Source: OM182 bacterium MED-G28
GTDB lineage: Bacteria; Pseudomonadota; Gammaproteobacteria; Pseudomonadales; Pseudohongiellaceae
NCBI GenBank assembly: GCA_002457215.1
Contig: NTJZ01000004.1
Span: forward strand, 62,001-126,000
DNA: 64,000 nt
Direction: 5' to 3'
Of this stretch, positions 1 through 9,406 are shown one piece after another. Numbering within the stretch: the first letter of the stretch is position 1; every line of letters starts with the position of its first letter. Both the position numbers and the translations under genes were made by a program. Below the pieces are notes generated by a model. It was not told the origin of the DNA, made no database searches, and worked only from the letters and a program-made list of their open reading frames with translations.

Positions 1-408
1 GAGCAATAGCGGAACATCCGGGACTGCAAGTAGTCCTAGGAAGCTTGCTAGAGGCACACATAAGCAGATACCAGCTGATTCTAAGGCTTGTTGTCTGTTG
101 GTTATGGGCAGTGATAACCAATATACAAGAAAGGGTAGGGCGCTGCCTAAGACGATAAATGGTAGGCGAACAGTGAAAGGATTGCCTTCATCAAGAATTG
201 CACCAATGCCGGCTAAGAAAGATGTCATAAAAGGAAGGTCGCTATAAGCGAGTGCAGGATAAGTGGAAGCCTGCCAGTAAAATACTTCGTCACTGTACAA
301 GTCGAGCACCGCCGCGAAAAATAGCTTCAGCAGCGTTACTGTGATGAACCCTGCAAGGAATAGTTTGAAGACTGGTTGTTTTATCCCCAGTTCACTCGAG
401 CCTGACAA
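1..408 (-). CDS. Membrane glycosyltransferase, PMT/ArnT-like (GT39/GT83 type), N-terminal part
   Basis: The reverse strand is open from 408 to the window edge (136 codons) and continues outside. Seen: a hydrophobic first helix, then an acidic loop reading LYSDEVFYWQAS and AYSDLPF, then further hydrophobic helices. A DE-containing first periplasmic loop followed by a Y-D-x-P element is typical of the PMT_2 family, which moves sugars from polyprenyl-phosphate carriers to lipids or proteins at the outer face of the inner membrane. The start is placed at a TTG preceded by GGAG seven bases upstream; no ATG is available nearby, so this start is uncertain. It lies 13 bases past the feoB stop on the same strand, so read-through is possible, but no iron-related role is implied. 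The acceptor is unknown. Confidence 0.7.
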   Translation of the reverse strand, partial: MSGSSELGIKQPVFKLFLAGFITVTLLKLFFAAVLDLYSDEVFYWQASTYPALAYSDLPFMTSFLAGIGAILDEGNPFTVRLPFIVLGSALPFLVYWLSLPITNRQQALESAGICLCVPLASFLGLLAVPDVPLLL

Positions 409-421
409 GATTTTGCTCCAA

Positions 422-2542
422 TTAAAGTTGGACAGCCTGGATAAGATTCTTAGGCACCATCTTACTGGATAATCTCTTCAAGTTGAGAATAAACACCGCC
501 AATATTGTCAGCATGGCCGTAATCCAAATTGAAGAGAAGAGTGGATTAATACTAAAAGTGCCTATCTGATAAATCACTGTCGCGGTTATGTAGGCCAGGC
601 CCGTGCACCAGCTAAATATCAACAGAGTCCAGCGCCAACCGGCCTCTTTGTTAACTGCGCCTAACACTGCAACACAGGGTGCATACAAGAGTATAAATAC
701 CAAATAACAGAATGCAGCGAAGGGTCCTGAAAATAGACTGGCCATATTGGTGAGAGTGCTTCCGCTTACTTCCTGTTCCTCAGCAACAGCCGCGGTATCT
801 GATACATCGCCGATTGAGATGCCTAATGGGTCAGTTAACGCGGTTCCCAGTGAGGCAAGTTCAGCACCTATGGAATAGAAGGCCTCGCCTGTAGCTGCAA
901 TCAGGTCTGGCGGTTCTCCGTTCCCAGATGAGCCAGCTGGCTCGCTGTAGAGTGCGTCGAGTGTCCCGACGATTGCTTCTTTGGCAAACATGCCAGTGAA
1001 TAGACCTACAGTAGCAGGCCAGTTTTCCTCTTCAATGCCTAAAGGTGCAAATGCAGGAGTAATAGACTTGCCGATAACGCTCAGTACTGAATTTTCAGAA
1101 TCTTCGTTATTGAAGCTGCCGTCTGTGCCGATTGAATTTAAAAAGCTTAAGGCAATCACGACAATAACGATGGTTTTACCCGCTCGAAAAATAAACCCTT
1201 TTAAGCGAAACCAAGTGGTGAGCAAAATATTTCGTGGGATTGGAATATGGTAGGCAGGCATTTCTTGAAACGAAGGAGTAATTTCATCCGTAAACAACTG
1301 CTTTCTAAAAACCCAGCCGGTAAAAACTGCTAAACCTATGCCTAACAAATACAAAGCAAATACAATATTTTGTCCGTTTTGTTGAAAGAACGCAGCCGCG
1401 AATAGTGCGTAAACTGTTAACCTTGCGCCACAGCTCATAAAGGGAGCCATGGATATAGTCATCAAGCGATCACTATCTCGGCCCAAGGTGCGCGCTGCCA
1501 TGACCGCAGGTACATTGCACCCAAAACCAACAATTAAAGGTACAAATGCGTTACCTGGCAAACCAATGCCGCTCATTAATCGATCGATAACGAATGCTGC
1601 GCGGGACATATAGCCAGAATCCTCAAGAAAAGATAGGCATAAATAAAGGAATCCGATAACTGGGATAAAAGTAGCAACTAAAGTTATTCCGCCACCAACT
1701 CCTTGAGCCAGCAAGGTTATAATTATGTCAGGCGCAGAAGCTTGCTCCAGTAACCAAGTAGTTCCGTCCACTAAAACTGCAGCAAACAAAATATCAAAAA
1801 AATCAATAAATACTGCTCCTAGATTTACCGCAAAGGTAAACATGAGATAAATCATCAATAGAAAGAAAGGTACACCGAGCCAACGATTTAGTACTACTGC
1901 GTCAATTTGTTCCGATAAGCTATGTCTTGTTGGACTAACTTCAACCACGCCATTAACTAGTTGCCGGGACTGATGATAGCGTTGCAATATTTTGTCGTCG
2001 GTTTTTGGAGCATGCTCTGCCCCTAATTCACCAATGCCTTTACTAGGCTCTATGAAGACTTCCTCTAGCGCAGCTTTTAACGCTTCAACACCTTTTTTCT
2101 GCGAAGCGATAAGAGAGATTATGGGAATTTGTAACTGGCTCTCAAGTAAATGCGGGCTAATATTCAGTCCTTGCTGCTTAGCAACGTCCAGCATATTAAC
2201 TGCGACAATCATTGGAATCGACTTTTCCATGAGCTGCTGCGTCAGTACCAAACTCCGTTCCATATTAGTTGCGTCGATGATATTGATTATGAGCTCAATG
2301 TCATCTTGCTCGAGAAATTCGAAGGCGATCTCTTCATCAACGCCCTTGTAATCCTGCTCGAGTGAATAAATTCCGGGCAAGTCAACTAATTCGACCGCTT
2401 CATCTCCGATTGAGAAGTAGCCAAACTTCTTTTCTACAGTAACTCCAGGCCAATTGCCTACTTTTTGGTTGGCACCGGTAAGAACGTTAAAAAGTGTCGT
2501 CTTACCGCAGTTCGGGTTACCAATAAGGGCTATTTTTCGCAT
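422..2542 (-). CDS. feoB: Ferrous iron transporter FeoB
   Basis: Inner-membrane Fe(II) transporter with an N-terminal G-protein domain. Seen, numbering from the ATG at 2542 (706 residues): P-loop GNPNCGKT at 8-15, DLPG at 54-57, NMLD at 116-119. The C-terminal half is polytopic and carries the two conserved cysteine-bearing gate motifs, GFGCNVPA and FMSCGARLTVYALFA, of the iron path. The length is close to the family norm of about 700-770. An in-frame TTG at 2560 would extend the protein into feoA; the ATG at 2542, five bases after the feoA stop, is preferred. It is co-directional with feoA upstream, the classical feoAB order; no feoC is seen. Control by Fur is likely through the operator at 2874-2888. 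Confidence 0.97.
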   Translation of the reverse strand: MRKIALIGNPNCGKTTLFNVLTGANQKVGNWPGVTVEKKFGYFSIGDEAVELVDLPGIYSLEQDYKGVDEEIAFEFLEQDDIELIINIIDATNMERSLVLTQQLMEKSIPMIVAVNMLDVAKQQGLNISPHLLESQLQIPIISLIASQKKGVEALKAALEEVFIEPSKGIGELGAEHAPKTDDKILQRYHQSRQLVNGVVEVSPTRHSLSEQIDAVVLNRWLGVPFFLLMIYLMFTFAVNLGAVFIDFFDILFAAVLVDGTTWLLEQASAPDIIITLLAQGVGGGITLVATFIPVIGFLYLCLSFLEDSGYMSRAAFVIDRLMSGIGLPGNAFVPLIVGFGCNVPAVMAARTLGRDSDRLMTISMAPFMSCGARLTVYALFAAAFFQQNGQNIVFALYLLGIGLAVFTGWVFRKQLFTDEITPSFQEMPAYHIPIPRNILLTTWFRLKGFIFRAGKTIVIVVIALSFLNSIGTDGSFNNEDSENSVLSVIGKSITPAFAPLGIEEENWPATVGLFTGMFAKEAIVGTLDALYSEPAGSSGNGEPPDLIAATGEAFYSIGAELASLGTALTDPLGISIGDVSDTAAVAEEQEVSGSTLTNMASLFSGPFAAFCYLVFILLYAPCVAVLGAVNKEAGWRWTLLIFSWCTGLAYITATVIYQIGTFSINPLFSSIWITAMLTILAVFILNLKRLSSKMVPKNLIQAVQL

Positions 2543-2546
2543 GGGT

Positions 2547-2783
2547 TTATTGAATCTCAACTTGAATTATATTGGCCTCTGCTTTTCTTATACTAATAGA
2601 GCTCCCTCCGACCTTAACCTGCATTGGGTCTCCAAGAGGTGCGAAACGTAAAATTTCGAGCGTCGAACCGGGAATAACACCCAGGGAATATAACCTACTT
2701 CTTAGCTCAGGAGGTTCGGAAGCTATTTCTAACACGATGCAGCGGTCGCCACTAACAGTATTGGATAAAAGAGTTTGACTCAT
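2547..2783 (-). CDS. feoA: Ferrous iron transport protein FeoA
   Basis: Small cytosolic SH3-like protein of 78 residues needed for FeoB activity. Seen: the FeoA pattern LRSRLYSLGVIPGSTLEI in the middle and a C-terminal VKVGGSSISIRKAEANII strand pair, which is the usual FeoA/DtxR C-terminal fold. Length matches the family (about 75-85). It starts at an ATG at 2783 and ends four bases before the feoB ATG, so the two are translationally close. It is divergent from bfd, sharing a 141-base intergenic region that holds a Fur-type palindrome. Confidence 0.95.
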   Translation of the reverse strand: MSQTLLSNTVSGDRCIVLEIASEPPELRSRLYSLGVIPGSTLEILRFAPLGDPMQVKVGGSSISIRKAEANIIQVEIQ

Positions 2784-2872
2784 ATTGATAGATAAAACTA
2801 TTTAAATTCAGAATCTTACAGCGGAATGCCTAGCTAGTTATTAGCCCGGTAACCTAACAGATCTGAATCTAC

Positions 2873-2901
2873 TTGACAATCATTCTCATTTAGATTTAAA
2901 T
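2873..2901 (+). promoter_or_regulatory. bfd promoter overlapped by a Fur-type operator
   Basis: TTGACA at 2873-2878 is a perfect -35 hexamer; TTAAAT at 2896-2901 follows after 17 bases (4 of 6 matches to TATAAT). Overlapping the -35 is TGACAATCATTCTCA at 2874-2888, which on the other strand reads TGAGAATGATTGTCA. It matches the 7-1-7 Fur consensus TGATAAT-N-ATTATCA at 12 of the 14 arm positions. Fe-Fur bound here would block the -35 of bfd and could also reach feoA on the opposite strand. The placement is seen; regulation is inferred. Confidence 0.7.
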
Positions 2902-2924
2902 TAGCAAAGCCTAGGAACTATACT

Positions 2925-3113
2925 ATGTACGTTTGTATTTGCCGACAAGTTACCGATCACCAGATTCGAGATATCTGTCGAGGTGGTTCGAGTAATTTCA
3001 CTGACATTCAGGCCCAAACTGGTATTGCCAGTGAGTGCGGTAAATGCGGAAAACTTGCTCAGACTATCGTTAAAGAATTCAGTAAATCAGGCGCTGACTC
3101 CAGCGCTGGATAA
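2925..3113 (+). CDS. bfd: Bacterioferritin-associated ferredoxin Bfd
   Basis: A 62-residue [2Fe-2S] ferredoxin that gives electrons to bacterioferritin so that stored ferric iron is released. Seen: four cluster cysteines at 4, 6, 38 and 41 in the C-x-C ... C-x-x-C arrangement of BFD-type domains, plus an extra Cys18. The length equals the E. coli protein (about 64). It sits directly upstream of bfr on the same strand, the standard arrangement, and its promoter is overlapped by a Fur-type site, fitting induction under iron shortage. Confidence 0.95.
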   Translation: MYVCICRQVTDHQIRDICRGGSSNFTDIQAQTGIASECGKCGKLAQTIVKEFSKSGADSSAG

Positions 3114-3294
3114 TTTCTCTCTCGTTTTATTGCTATCAGTATCTATTGTTTTGCTCGCGCGCGTCCGTTTAAATCGAAGTGGTATTGCTTATCATTTAGA
3201 TTTATTATAAATATCAATAGCTTACGTGGATTTTTCTTGACATCTTAATAACAAAGAGCGAACCTTCGCTGAACTAATTGATGTGGAAAATAAA

Positions 3295-3759
3295 ATGCAA
3301 TCTGACCCTAAAGTTATCAAATATCTCAATAAAGCTCTTGGGAATGAACTAGTTGCTATTAACCAATATTTTCTTCATTCCCGTATTTATGAAGATTGGG
3401 GTCTGGTTAAACTTGCCGAGAAAGAATACGAAGAATCGATCGATGAGATGAAACACGCCGATGAACTCACCAAGCGCATCTTATTTCTAGAGGGGCTGCC
3501 TAATTTGCAAGATCTAGGGAAGCTTTTTATCGGGGAAAATACTAAAGAGATGCTCGAATGCGACTTACAGTTGGAGCATATAGCGTGTCCCGATTTAAAA
3601 GAGGGCATCGCTTATTGTGAATCAGTTGCTGATTTCACGAGCCGCAATTTACTTTCTTCAATATTAGATAGCGAAGAAGAACACATAGATTGGTTAGAAA
3701 CTCAGCTTTCTCTGATCGACAAAGTTGGACTAGAAAACTATCAGCAGTCAATGATGTAA
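3295..3759 (+). CDS. bfr: Bacterioferritin
   Basis: Iron-storage cage subunit with heme. From the ATG at 3295 the protein has 154 residues and aligns end to end with E. coli Bfr. Seen: heme ligand Met52 and all diiron ferroxidase ligands Glu18, Glu51, His54, Glu94, Glu127 and His130 at the canonical numbers. An in-frame GTG at 3283 would add four residues; the ATG is chosen because the mature N-terminus then matches the family and GGA lies upstream. It is 181 bases downstream of bfd, so it may also have its own promoter. Role: oxidises Fe(II) and stores Fe(III) in the cytoplasm, complementing feoAB uptake. Confidence 0.97.
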   Translation: MQSDPKVIKYLNKALGNELVAINQYFLHSRIYEDWGLVKLAEKEYEESIDEMKHADELTKRILFLEGLPNLQDLGKLFIGENTKEMLECDLQLEHIACPDLKEGIAYCESVADFTSRNLLSSILDSEEEHIDWLETQLSLIDKVGLENYQQSMM

Positions 3760-3924
3760 TCATAATAACTAGTGATATGGTGTCGGTTTTTTTATTGCTA
3801 GTTTCAGCTGACCCAAGCTATACAATCCTCTCCTCTTGACGATATCTTTAATAAGTCTTTTTTAAAAAGCTCTATATTATTGCCTAAATTTATTGGGTTC
3901 CGGACACTCATTGAGTAGTGCTCT

Positions 3925-4887
3925 ATGTATGCGTGTATCGATTTAGGATCAAACAGTTTTCATTTGCTAATAGGCGAGTGGGAAGACGGTCGCATACAAA
4001 TTATTGAACGCTTGAGCGAAAAGGTACAACTTGGTGAAAATGTGAATATCAATGGCTATATCGCTCCTGAAACTTTTGAGCGGGGGCAGTCTTGCTTGCG
4101 CAGATTTAAGCTTTTAATGAAACAATATCCAGTAAAAAGATACTGGGCCCTCGGCACTAATACCTTTCGTATAGCTGATAACGCAGAAGAATTCATTCAG
4201 GCAGCAAAAGTGAAAGGTATCGATATCTCGGTTATTAGTGGAGCGCAAGAGGCAGTTTTAATTTATGCGGGAGTAATAACGGCATTACCCCTCTCGGAAC
4301 GCCGCAGACTAATAATTGATATTGGTGGGGGCAGCACGGAAATCATTGTCGGGCAAAAACATGACCGTGTGCTTACAGAGTCATTGATCATAGGAAGCGT
4401 GAGTTGGCGTGATCGTTTTTTTAGCAGTGCTCAACAGAAAAGTGCAATTATATTGGAGCATATGGACCTGGGGGTTGCGGCCGCTAAACAAGTTTTTGAG
4501 TCAATTTCTCCAAGCATAGAGAGGGCTGAATGGGATGAAGCGTATGCATCTTCTGGTACCGTAAAGATGCTAGCCTTTATCTGTGAAGCCCATGGTTATG
4601 GCGAGAACCAGATTCAATTGACTGCGCTCCATAACCTTAAAGGTAAAATTGCTAAATGCATTGCTGACGGGTCAAATCTTGCTGGATTGAAACAACGTCG
4701 CAGAGACCTTTTGCTGCCTGGTTGGTGTATTTTGGTTGGCCTGATGGAATCTTATAAAGTCGAAACTATAAATTTTAGTGCTACCGCATTGCGGGAAGGC
4801 ATGCTGGACTTTATGGTGAAGAATGAGAAAACCTTGCGGGCACTGGAATCTAGTCAATTGCCTGAAGTTAGTTTTGCAAAAGGCTAA
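3925..4887 (+). CDS. ppx: Exopolyphosphatase (Ppx/GppA family, short form)
   Basis: Removes terminal phosphate from inorganic polyphosphate; some members cleave pppGpp. Seen: actin/Hsp70-like ATPase fold motifs, N-terminal IDLGSNSFHLLIGE (residues 5-18) and phosphate-binding IIDIGGGSTEII near 131-141. At 320 residues it is the short form, with the catalytic domains but without the C-terminal HD-like domain of the roughly 500-residue E. coli PPX/GppA. It converges with ppk, only nine bases separating the stops, which supports a polyphosphate rather than a ppGpp role. Substrate preference cannot be settled from sequence. Confidence 0.88.
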   Translation: MYACIDLGSNSFHLLIGEWEDGRIQIIERLSEKVQLGENVNINGYIAPETFERGQSCLRRFKLLMKQYPVKRYWALGTNTFRIADNAEEFIQAAKVKGIDISVISGAQEAVLIYAGVITALPLSERRRLIIDIGGGSTEIIVGQKHDRVLTESLIIGSVSWRDRFFSSAQQKSAIILEHMDLGVAAAKQVFESISPSIERAEWDEAYASSGTVKMLAFICEAHGYGENQIQLTALHNLKGKIAKCIADGSNLAGLKQRRRDLLLPGWCILVGLMESYKVETINFSATALREGMLDFMVKNEKTLRALESSQLPEVSFAKG

Positions 4888-4896
4888 AACGGCTGG

Positions 4897-7044
4897 CTAA
4901 GTCTGAGTAAGTTTGTTTAGAAGCTCGGTTTGTACATCTAGCTGGTCGTTTTCCTGCCGCGAGCGCTCAATGTATTCTCCTTTGAAATTAAGCTCCCAGG
5001 TTTGTGTTGGAGACTCGAGATACACCTTCAACTCTTCTATGATGCGATTAGCATGCTTTTTCTTTAATATTGGAAAGCAAACTTCAATTCTATTTGAAAG
5101 ATTTCTTTCCATCAGGTCCGCAGATGAACAATAAACTGAATGTTCAGCATTTAAAAAATGATAAACTCGCGAGTGCTCTAAAAATCTGCCCACTACTGAA
5201 ACCACTCTAATGTTTTCACTTACATTGGTGATGCCCGGTTTCAAACAACATGTGCCCCGAACAATCAAGTCAATCTGTACGCCAGCTTGAGATGCTTCGT
5301 AGAATTCTTTGATTACTGCAGGATCTGTCAGTGCATTCATTTTGCCAATAATTCTGGCAGGTTTGCCTTCTAAGGCTACCATTTTTTCTTGTTGTATTAA
5401 TTTAATGATAGCTTTGCGCAAATTAAACGGCGCATGTACCAATAATTTTGGATGTAACTTTTTGCCCATGCCAGTAATTTGTTGAAAAACCTTGTGTACA
5501 TCGGTACAAAGAGTTTCATTAGCTGTTAGGAGGCTGTAGTCGGTATACAGCAGGGAAGTTTTTCGATGATAGTTACCAGTTCCCAAGTGTGCGTAGCGAA
5601 TTAACTGACTCCCCTCCCTGCGCACGAACAGCAACATTTTTGCATGGGTCTTGTAGCCCATTACGCCGTAAACAACTACGGCGCCAGCTTCTTGCAATAT
5701 GCTAGCAAAATTAATGTTTTCCTCTTCGTCGAAACGAGCACGTAGCTCTATAACTACGGTCACTTCCTTGCCATTAAGTGCTGCTTCAGCCAATGCTTCA
5801 ACTAACTCGGATGACGCATTGGTACGATATAAAGTTTGCTTAATAGAGAGTACGCAAGGATCTTTTGCGGCCTGTCTTACCCAATCGATTATCGGCGTAA
5901 ACGATTCATAGGGGTGAAGTAATAGTCGATCTTCTTTTTCTACAGCTGCGAATATATCGCTATTTTCTTCCAATGCTTTCGGAGCGACCGGAGAAAATTT
6001 AGGAAACAGAAGTTCAGGACGATCAATCATACTGGTCACTGCCATTAATCGTTGCAGGTTCACGGGCCCATCGAGTCTAAAAAGCTCTTCATCCGAGAGA
6101 CTGAAACGTTCAAGCAAGTAGTTGGTTAGCGCCTCGGGGCATTCTTTTCCAACCTCCAATTTCGTTGCAGCGCCAAAGCGGCGACTATGTAGCTCACCTT
6201 GTAAAGCACTGGCAACATCTTCCACCTCGACTTTTGACATTTCCAAATCAGAATTTCGAGTCACGCGAAACTGATGACACTCAGTCACCGACATGCCTGG
6301 GAAAAATTCATCAACATGGCAGTGAATAACAGAAGAAAGGAAAATGAAATTATCTCCGCCGGAAATGATTTTTTCAGGAACTTTGATTAGCCTGGGTAAA
6401 GACCTAGGTGCCGGTACAATGGCGAGACCGCTTTCTCGACCAAAGGCATCTTTGCCATCTAAAGAAAGAATAAAGTTGAGACTTTTATTCACTAATCTCG
6501 GAAACGGGTGGGCTGGGTCTAGTCCTAAGGGGCTTACAACAGGTAATACTTCTTCAAAAAAATATTGTTTTGTCCATTCCGTAAGTTCTTTATTCCATTT
6601 TGAGCGATGAATAAAGTGGATGTTCTCATCGGCTAAGGAGGGCAGCAGATCATCGTTCAGTATTCGATACTGCTCATCAAGTGCTAATCGAACTTGTTCA
6701 TGAATTTCCCTTAAGATTTGCTCAGGATATTGGCCGTCGGCACCAGGGCGTTGTCGACCAAAATCCAATTGTTTTTTTAACCCAGCGACACGGATTTCAT
6801 AAAACTCATCCAAATTTGAACTGAATATAAGGAGGAAGATCAAGCGCTCAATCAAGGGGTGGTTGCGGTGCTTCGCCTGTTCGAGGACCCGTAGGTTAAA
6901 TTTTAAATAGCTAAGTTCGCGATTCTCATAAAATTCGTGGCTGCTGAGATCTATTTCGGGTGTTTCACTGGCGCCCTTTTCCGACTCAATAGCTGAATTA
7001 TCAATCACAACTTCCAAGGGGTTTTTTTTAGGTGTTTGACTCAT
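4897..7044 (-). CDS. ppk: Polyphosphate kinase 1
   Basis: Reversibly polymerises the gamma phosphate of ATP into inorganic polyphosphate at the membrane. Seen (715 residues): N-terminal helical domain with SYLKFNLRVLEQA near 45, a middle domain, and two phospholipase-D-like C-terminal domains. The autophosphorylated histidine is His467 in YKTHAK and the second conserved histidine is His486 in YAHLGTGN; the spacing of 19 equals that of H435/H454 in E. coli. The length is family-typical (about 690-720). It is convergent with ppx, so synthesis and degradation genes are adjacent but not co-transcribed. No Pho box was recognised. Confidence 0.96.
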   Translation of the reverse strand: MSQTPKKNPLEVVIDNSAIESEKGASETPEIDLSSHEFYENRELSYLKFNLRVLEQAKHRNHPLIERLIFLLIFSSNLDEFYEIRVAGLKKQLDFGRQRPGADGQYPEQILREIHEQVRLALDEQYRILNDDLLPSLADENIHFIHRSKWNKELTEWTKQYFFEEVLPVVSPLGLDPAHPFPRLVNKSLNFILSLDGKDAFGRESGLAIVPAPRSLPRLIKVPEKIISGGDNFIFLSSVIHCHVDEFFPGMSVTECHQFRVTRNSDLEMSKVEVEDVASALQGELHSRRFGAATKLEVGKECPEALTNYLLERFSLSDEELFRLDGPVNLQRLMAVTSMIDRPELLFPKFSPVAPKALEENSDIFAAVEKEDRLLLHPYESFTPIIDWVRQAAKDPCVLSIKQTLYRTNASSELVEALAEAALNGKEVTVVIELRARFDEEENINFASILQEAGAVVVYGVMGYKTHAKMLLFVRREGSQLIRYAHLGTGNYHRKTSLLYTDYSLLTANETLCTDVHKVFQQITGMGKKLHPKLLVHAPFNLRKAIIKLIQQEKMVALEGKPARIIGKMNALTDPAVIKEFYEASQAGVQIDLIVRGTCCLKPGITNVSENIRVVSVVGRFLEHSRVYHFLNAEHSVYCSSADLMERNLSNRIEVCFPILKKKHANRIIEELKVYLESPTQTWELNFKGEYIERSRQENDQLDVQTELLNKLTQT

Positions 7045-7396
7045 AGCGATAGAAGTAAAAATCTAGTTTATAGATGCTCGGAATCTCGTTCCTAATCCTG
7101 TTATTTTTGGAACTAGACCCGCTATTCTAGCATATCGGACCGAGTTAGGTCTGTTTGATACTGAGCATCAGATTTCGTTGATGTTGCTAGTTTTCTCTAA
7201 TTACATGTCTAAGCTAATTAGCCCAATGCTGCGCCAATGCGAATTAAGATACTAAGTCGTATTTTTCTTGTCGGAAAGATAGTAGAGGATTGGAATTATC
7301 ACGAATAGCTTGCGCAAAGTATTTTATGATCTGTCCGCGCTTGGTGAATTAAGATAGACTTCAGCGCCGGAATAATTAGAAACTTTGGAATTAAAT
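7045..7396. other. Intergenic region between ppk and the MDR gene
   Basis: About 350 bases between two divergent genes. No ORF of coding character, tRNA-like fold or strong terminator was seen. It presumably holds the ppk promoter on the reverse strand and the promoter of the 7397 operon on the forward strand, but no convincing -35/-10 pair stood out. Confidence 0.5.
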
Positions 7397-8416
7397 ATGA
7401 AGAATCAACGCGTAATCTTTGCGAAACGCCCCTTGGGCGAGCCGGATGATGACTGTTTTCGCTTTGATGAGATTGATGTGCCTGAACTCAAAGATAATGA
7501 GATTCTGGTAAAGGTCTGCTGGTTGTCTCTTGACCCCTATATGAGAGGAAGAATGAATGATGGAAAATCCTATGCAGATCCGATGCAGATAGGAGATGTA
7601 ATGACAGGAGAGTCATCAGGCATCGTTATTAAATCTACCTCTGACAAATTTGCTGTAGGAGATTGCGTTGCAGTGCATAAGGGCTGGCAGTCTTACGTTG
7701 TCTGCGGAGCTGATGATAAGAGACTAATGAAGGTCGATATCACTAACGGGTCACTGTCAGCTCATCTAGGCGTTGTTGGAATGCCTGGACGCACGGCCTA
7801 TTTTGGTTTGAGCGAAGTTGGCAAGCCTCAGGTTGGCGAAACTCTGGTTGTGGCTGCAGCTTCAGGAGCTGTGGGTTCCGCTGTAGGTCAGATCGCAAAA
7901 ATTCTAGGACTTCGAGCGGTAGGAATCGCCGGTGGGCTAGAAAAGTGCCGCTACGTAACTGAGGAATTAGGATTTGATGCCTGTATCGATTACAAGGCCG
8001 ATAATTTTACTAAAGAATTGAAAGCTGCTTGTCCAGATGGCGTAGATATTTATTTTGAAAACGTTGGTGGGGCAGTGACAAAAGAGGTAGCACAGCTACT
8101 TAATCCTGGTGCGAGAGTACCAATCTGCGGATATATCTCAAATTACAACGATGAAGATATTTCGAAGTCTGAATCACCGTTTCATATTTTGAAAAAACTT
8201 GACGAGGTTCCTGAGCATCGGTTTTTTGTAGTGTTCGAATGGCTTGAGCGCTACCAAGAAGCGACAGAACAATTGGGTCGGTGGGTTAGTGAAGGGCGCT
8301 TAAAATATCGAGAAAGCATCGGGGAAGGACTGGAAAATGCGCCGGAACTGTTTCGCGGTCTATTAAAAGGCAGAAATTTTGGTAAGCAATTAGTGAAAGT
8401 TGCGGAAGAAAGCTAA
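7397..8416 (+). CDS. NADP-dependent MDR reductase (curcumin/LTB4 dehydrogenase type)
   Basis: Zinc-free medium-chain reductase of about 339 residues that reduces activated C=C bonds, usually enones, with NADPH. Seen: the N-terminal WLSLDPYMRGRM signature of the LTB4DH/CurA subfamily, the nucleotide loop AAASGAVGSAVGQIAK near 153-168, and FENVGG near 222. The zinc-ligand cysteines of alcohol dehydrogenases are absent. An in-frame TTG at 7385 precedes the ATG at 7397; the ATG is preferred as it fits the usual N-terminus. The stop overlaps the next ATG by one base (TAATG), so it is translationally coupled to an SDR, suggesting successive redox steps on one substrate. The substrate is unknown. 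Confidence 0.88.
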   Translation: MKNQRVIFAKRPLGEPDDDCFRFDEIDVPELKDNEILVKVCWLSLDPYMRGRMNDGKSYADPMQIGDVMTGESSGIVIKSTSDKFAVGDCVAVHKGWQSYVVCGADDKRLMKVDITNGSLSAHLGVVGMPGRTAYFGLSEVGKPQVGETLVVAAASGAVGSAVGQIAKILGLRAVGIAGGLEKCRYVTEELGFDACIDYKADNFTKELKAACPDGVDIYFENVGGAVTKEVAQLLNPGARVPICGYISNYNDEDISKSESPFHILKKLDEVPEHRFFVVFEWLERYQEATEQLGRWVSEGRLKYRESIGEGLENAPELFRGLLKGRNFGKQLVKVAEES

Positions 8417-9246
8417 TGACCAAAGTGGTTGATGAAAATTTTCAGATAGCGGATTTGTTTTCACTCTCCGGTAAAACAGCATTAATAACTGGAGGAAGTA
8501 GCGGTCTGGGTTTGGTGATGGCGAAAGGGTTATTGCAGAATGGTGCTAAAGTTGTAATTGCTTCACGTAGGCAAAAAAAATGTGATCTGGCTCTTAAAGA
8601 GCTTAAAGCTTATGGAGAGGTGTATGCCCTTGCAACGGACGTCACTCAGGTAGATTCGCGAGAAAAGCTGCTTGAATTTATAGATGATAAGCTGGGCAGT
8701 CTAAGTATTTTGCTCAATAATGCTGGGGCTAATTGGGGTGCACCTCTAGAAGATTATCCCGACGAAGGTTTTGCCAAGGTAATGGATACTAACCTCAATG
8801 CAGTATTTTCCTTAAGCCGAGATGCGGTTCCTCTCTTGAGTAAAGCTGCGTCTGTCGAGGATCCAGCTCGAATCATTAACATAGGCTCTATGGATGGAAT
8901 ACATGTTCCCATAGTTCAGCGCGTGCCAACTTTTGCTTACTCCGCAAGTAAAGCAGCTTTGCATCATTTGACCAAGGCAATGGCGGTCGAATTGGCGCCC
9001 AAGCAGATTACGGTTAATGCGGTCGCTCCTGGCTTTTTTGAATCGCGCATGACTGACTACGTTTTTGAACATTATCTCAATGACATCAAAGATGATTGCC
9101 CATTACATCGTGTCGGTCAGCCCCAAGAGATAGTTGGCATTGTTACCTATTTAGCGTCAAAAGCTGGATCCTATACCAATGGTGCGGTGATTCCTGTTGA
9201 TGGAGGTACCAGTATTTCAAAAGGTCAGCGTGATTGGATGCCCTAG
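8416..9246 (+). CDS. SDR family oxidoreductase
   Basis: Classical short-chain dehydrogenase of 276 residues. Seen: cofactor motif TGGSSGLG near 26-33, LNNAGANWG, and catalytic Tyr175 and Lys179 in AYSASKAA with an upstream serine in NIGSMDG. C-terminal PVDGGTSISKGQRDW is typical of gluconate 5-dehydrogenase-like SDRs. It overlaps the preceding MDR gene by one base, so both are expressed together. It likely interconverts a ketone or hydroxyl group in a catabolic pathway; the actual substrate cannot be named. The 160 bases after its stop precede a second SDR. Confidence 0.9.
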   Translation: MTKVVDENFQIADLFSLSGKTALITGGSSGLGLVMAKGLLQNGAKVVIASRRQKKCDLALKELKAYGEVYALATDVTQVDSREKLLEFIDDKLGSLSILLNNAGANWGAPLEDYPDEGFAKVMDTNLNAVFSLSRDAVPLLSKAASVEDPARIINIGSMDGIHVPIVQRVPTFAYSASKAALHHLTKAMAVELAPKQITVNAVAPGFFESRMTDYVFEHYLNDIKDDCPLHRVGQPQEIVGIVTYLASKAGSYTNGAVIPVDGGTSISKGQRDWMP

Positions 9247-9406
9247 GCGGCCTTATCTTTATTCGTCCCTCAGCACTTGTTCTTGCTGCAGACGCTTGCT
9301 AGTTTAGCGCTCCATTTCAAAGATTCTGTATGTTGTAGCGGTCTATTGCGTTGTTTTTTGCTAAAACTATCAATATTAGAGAAGTGAGACTAAGGGCAAA
9401 ATAAGT

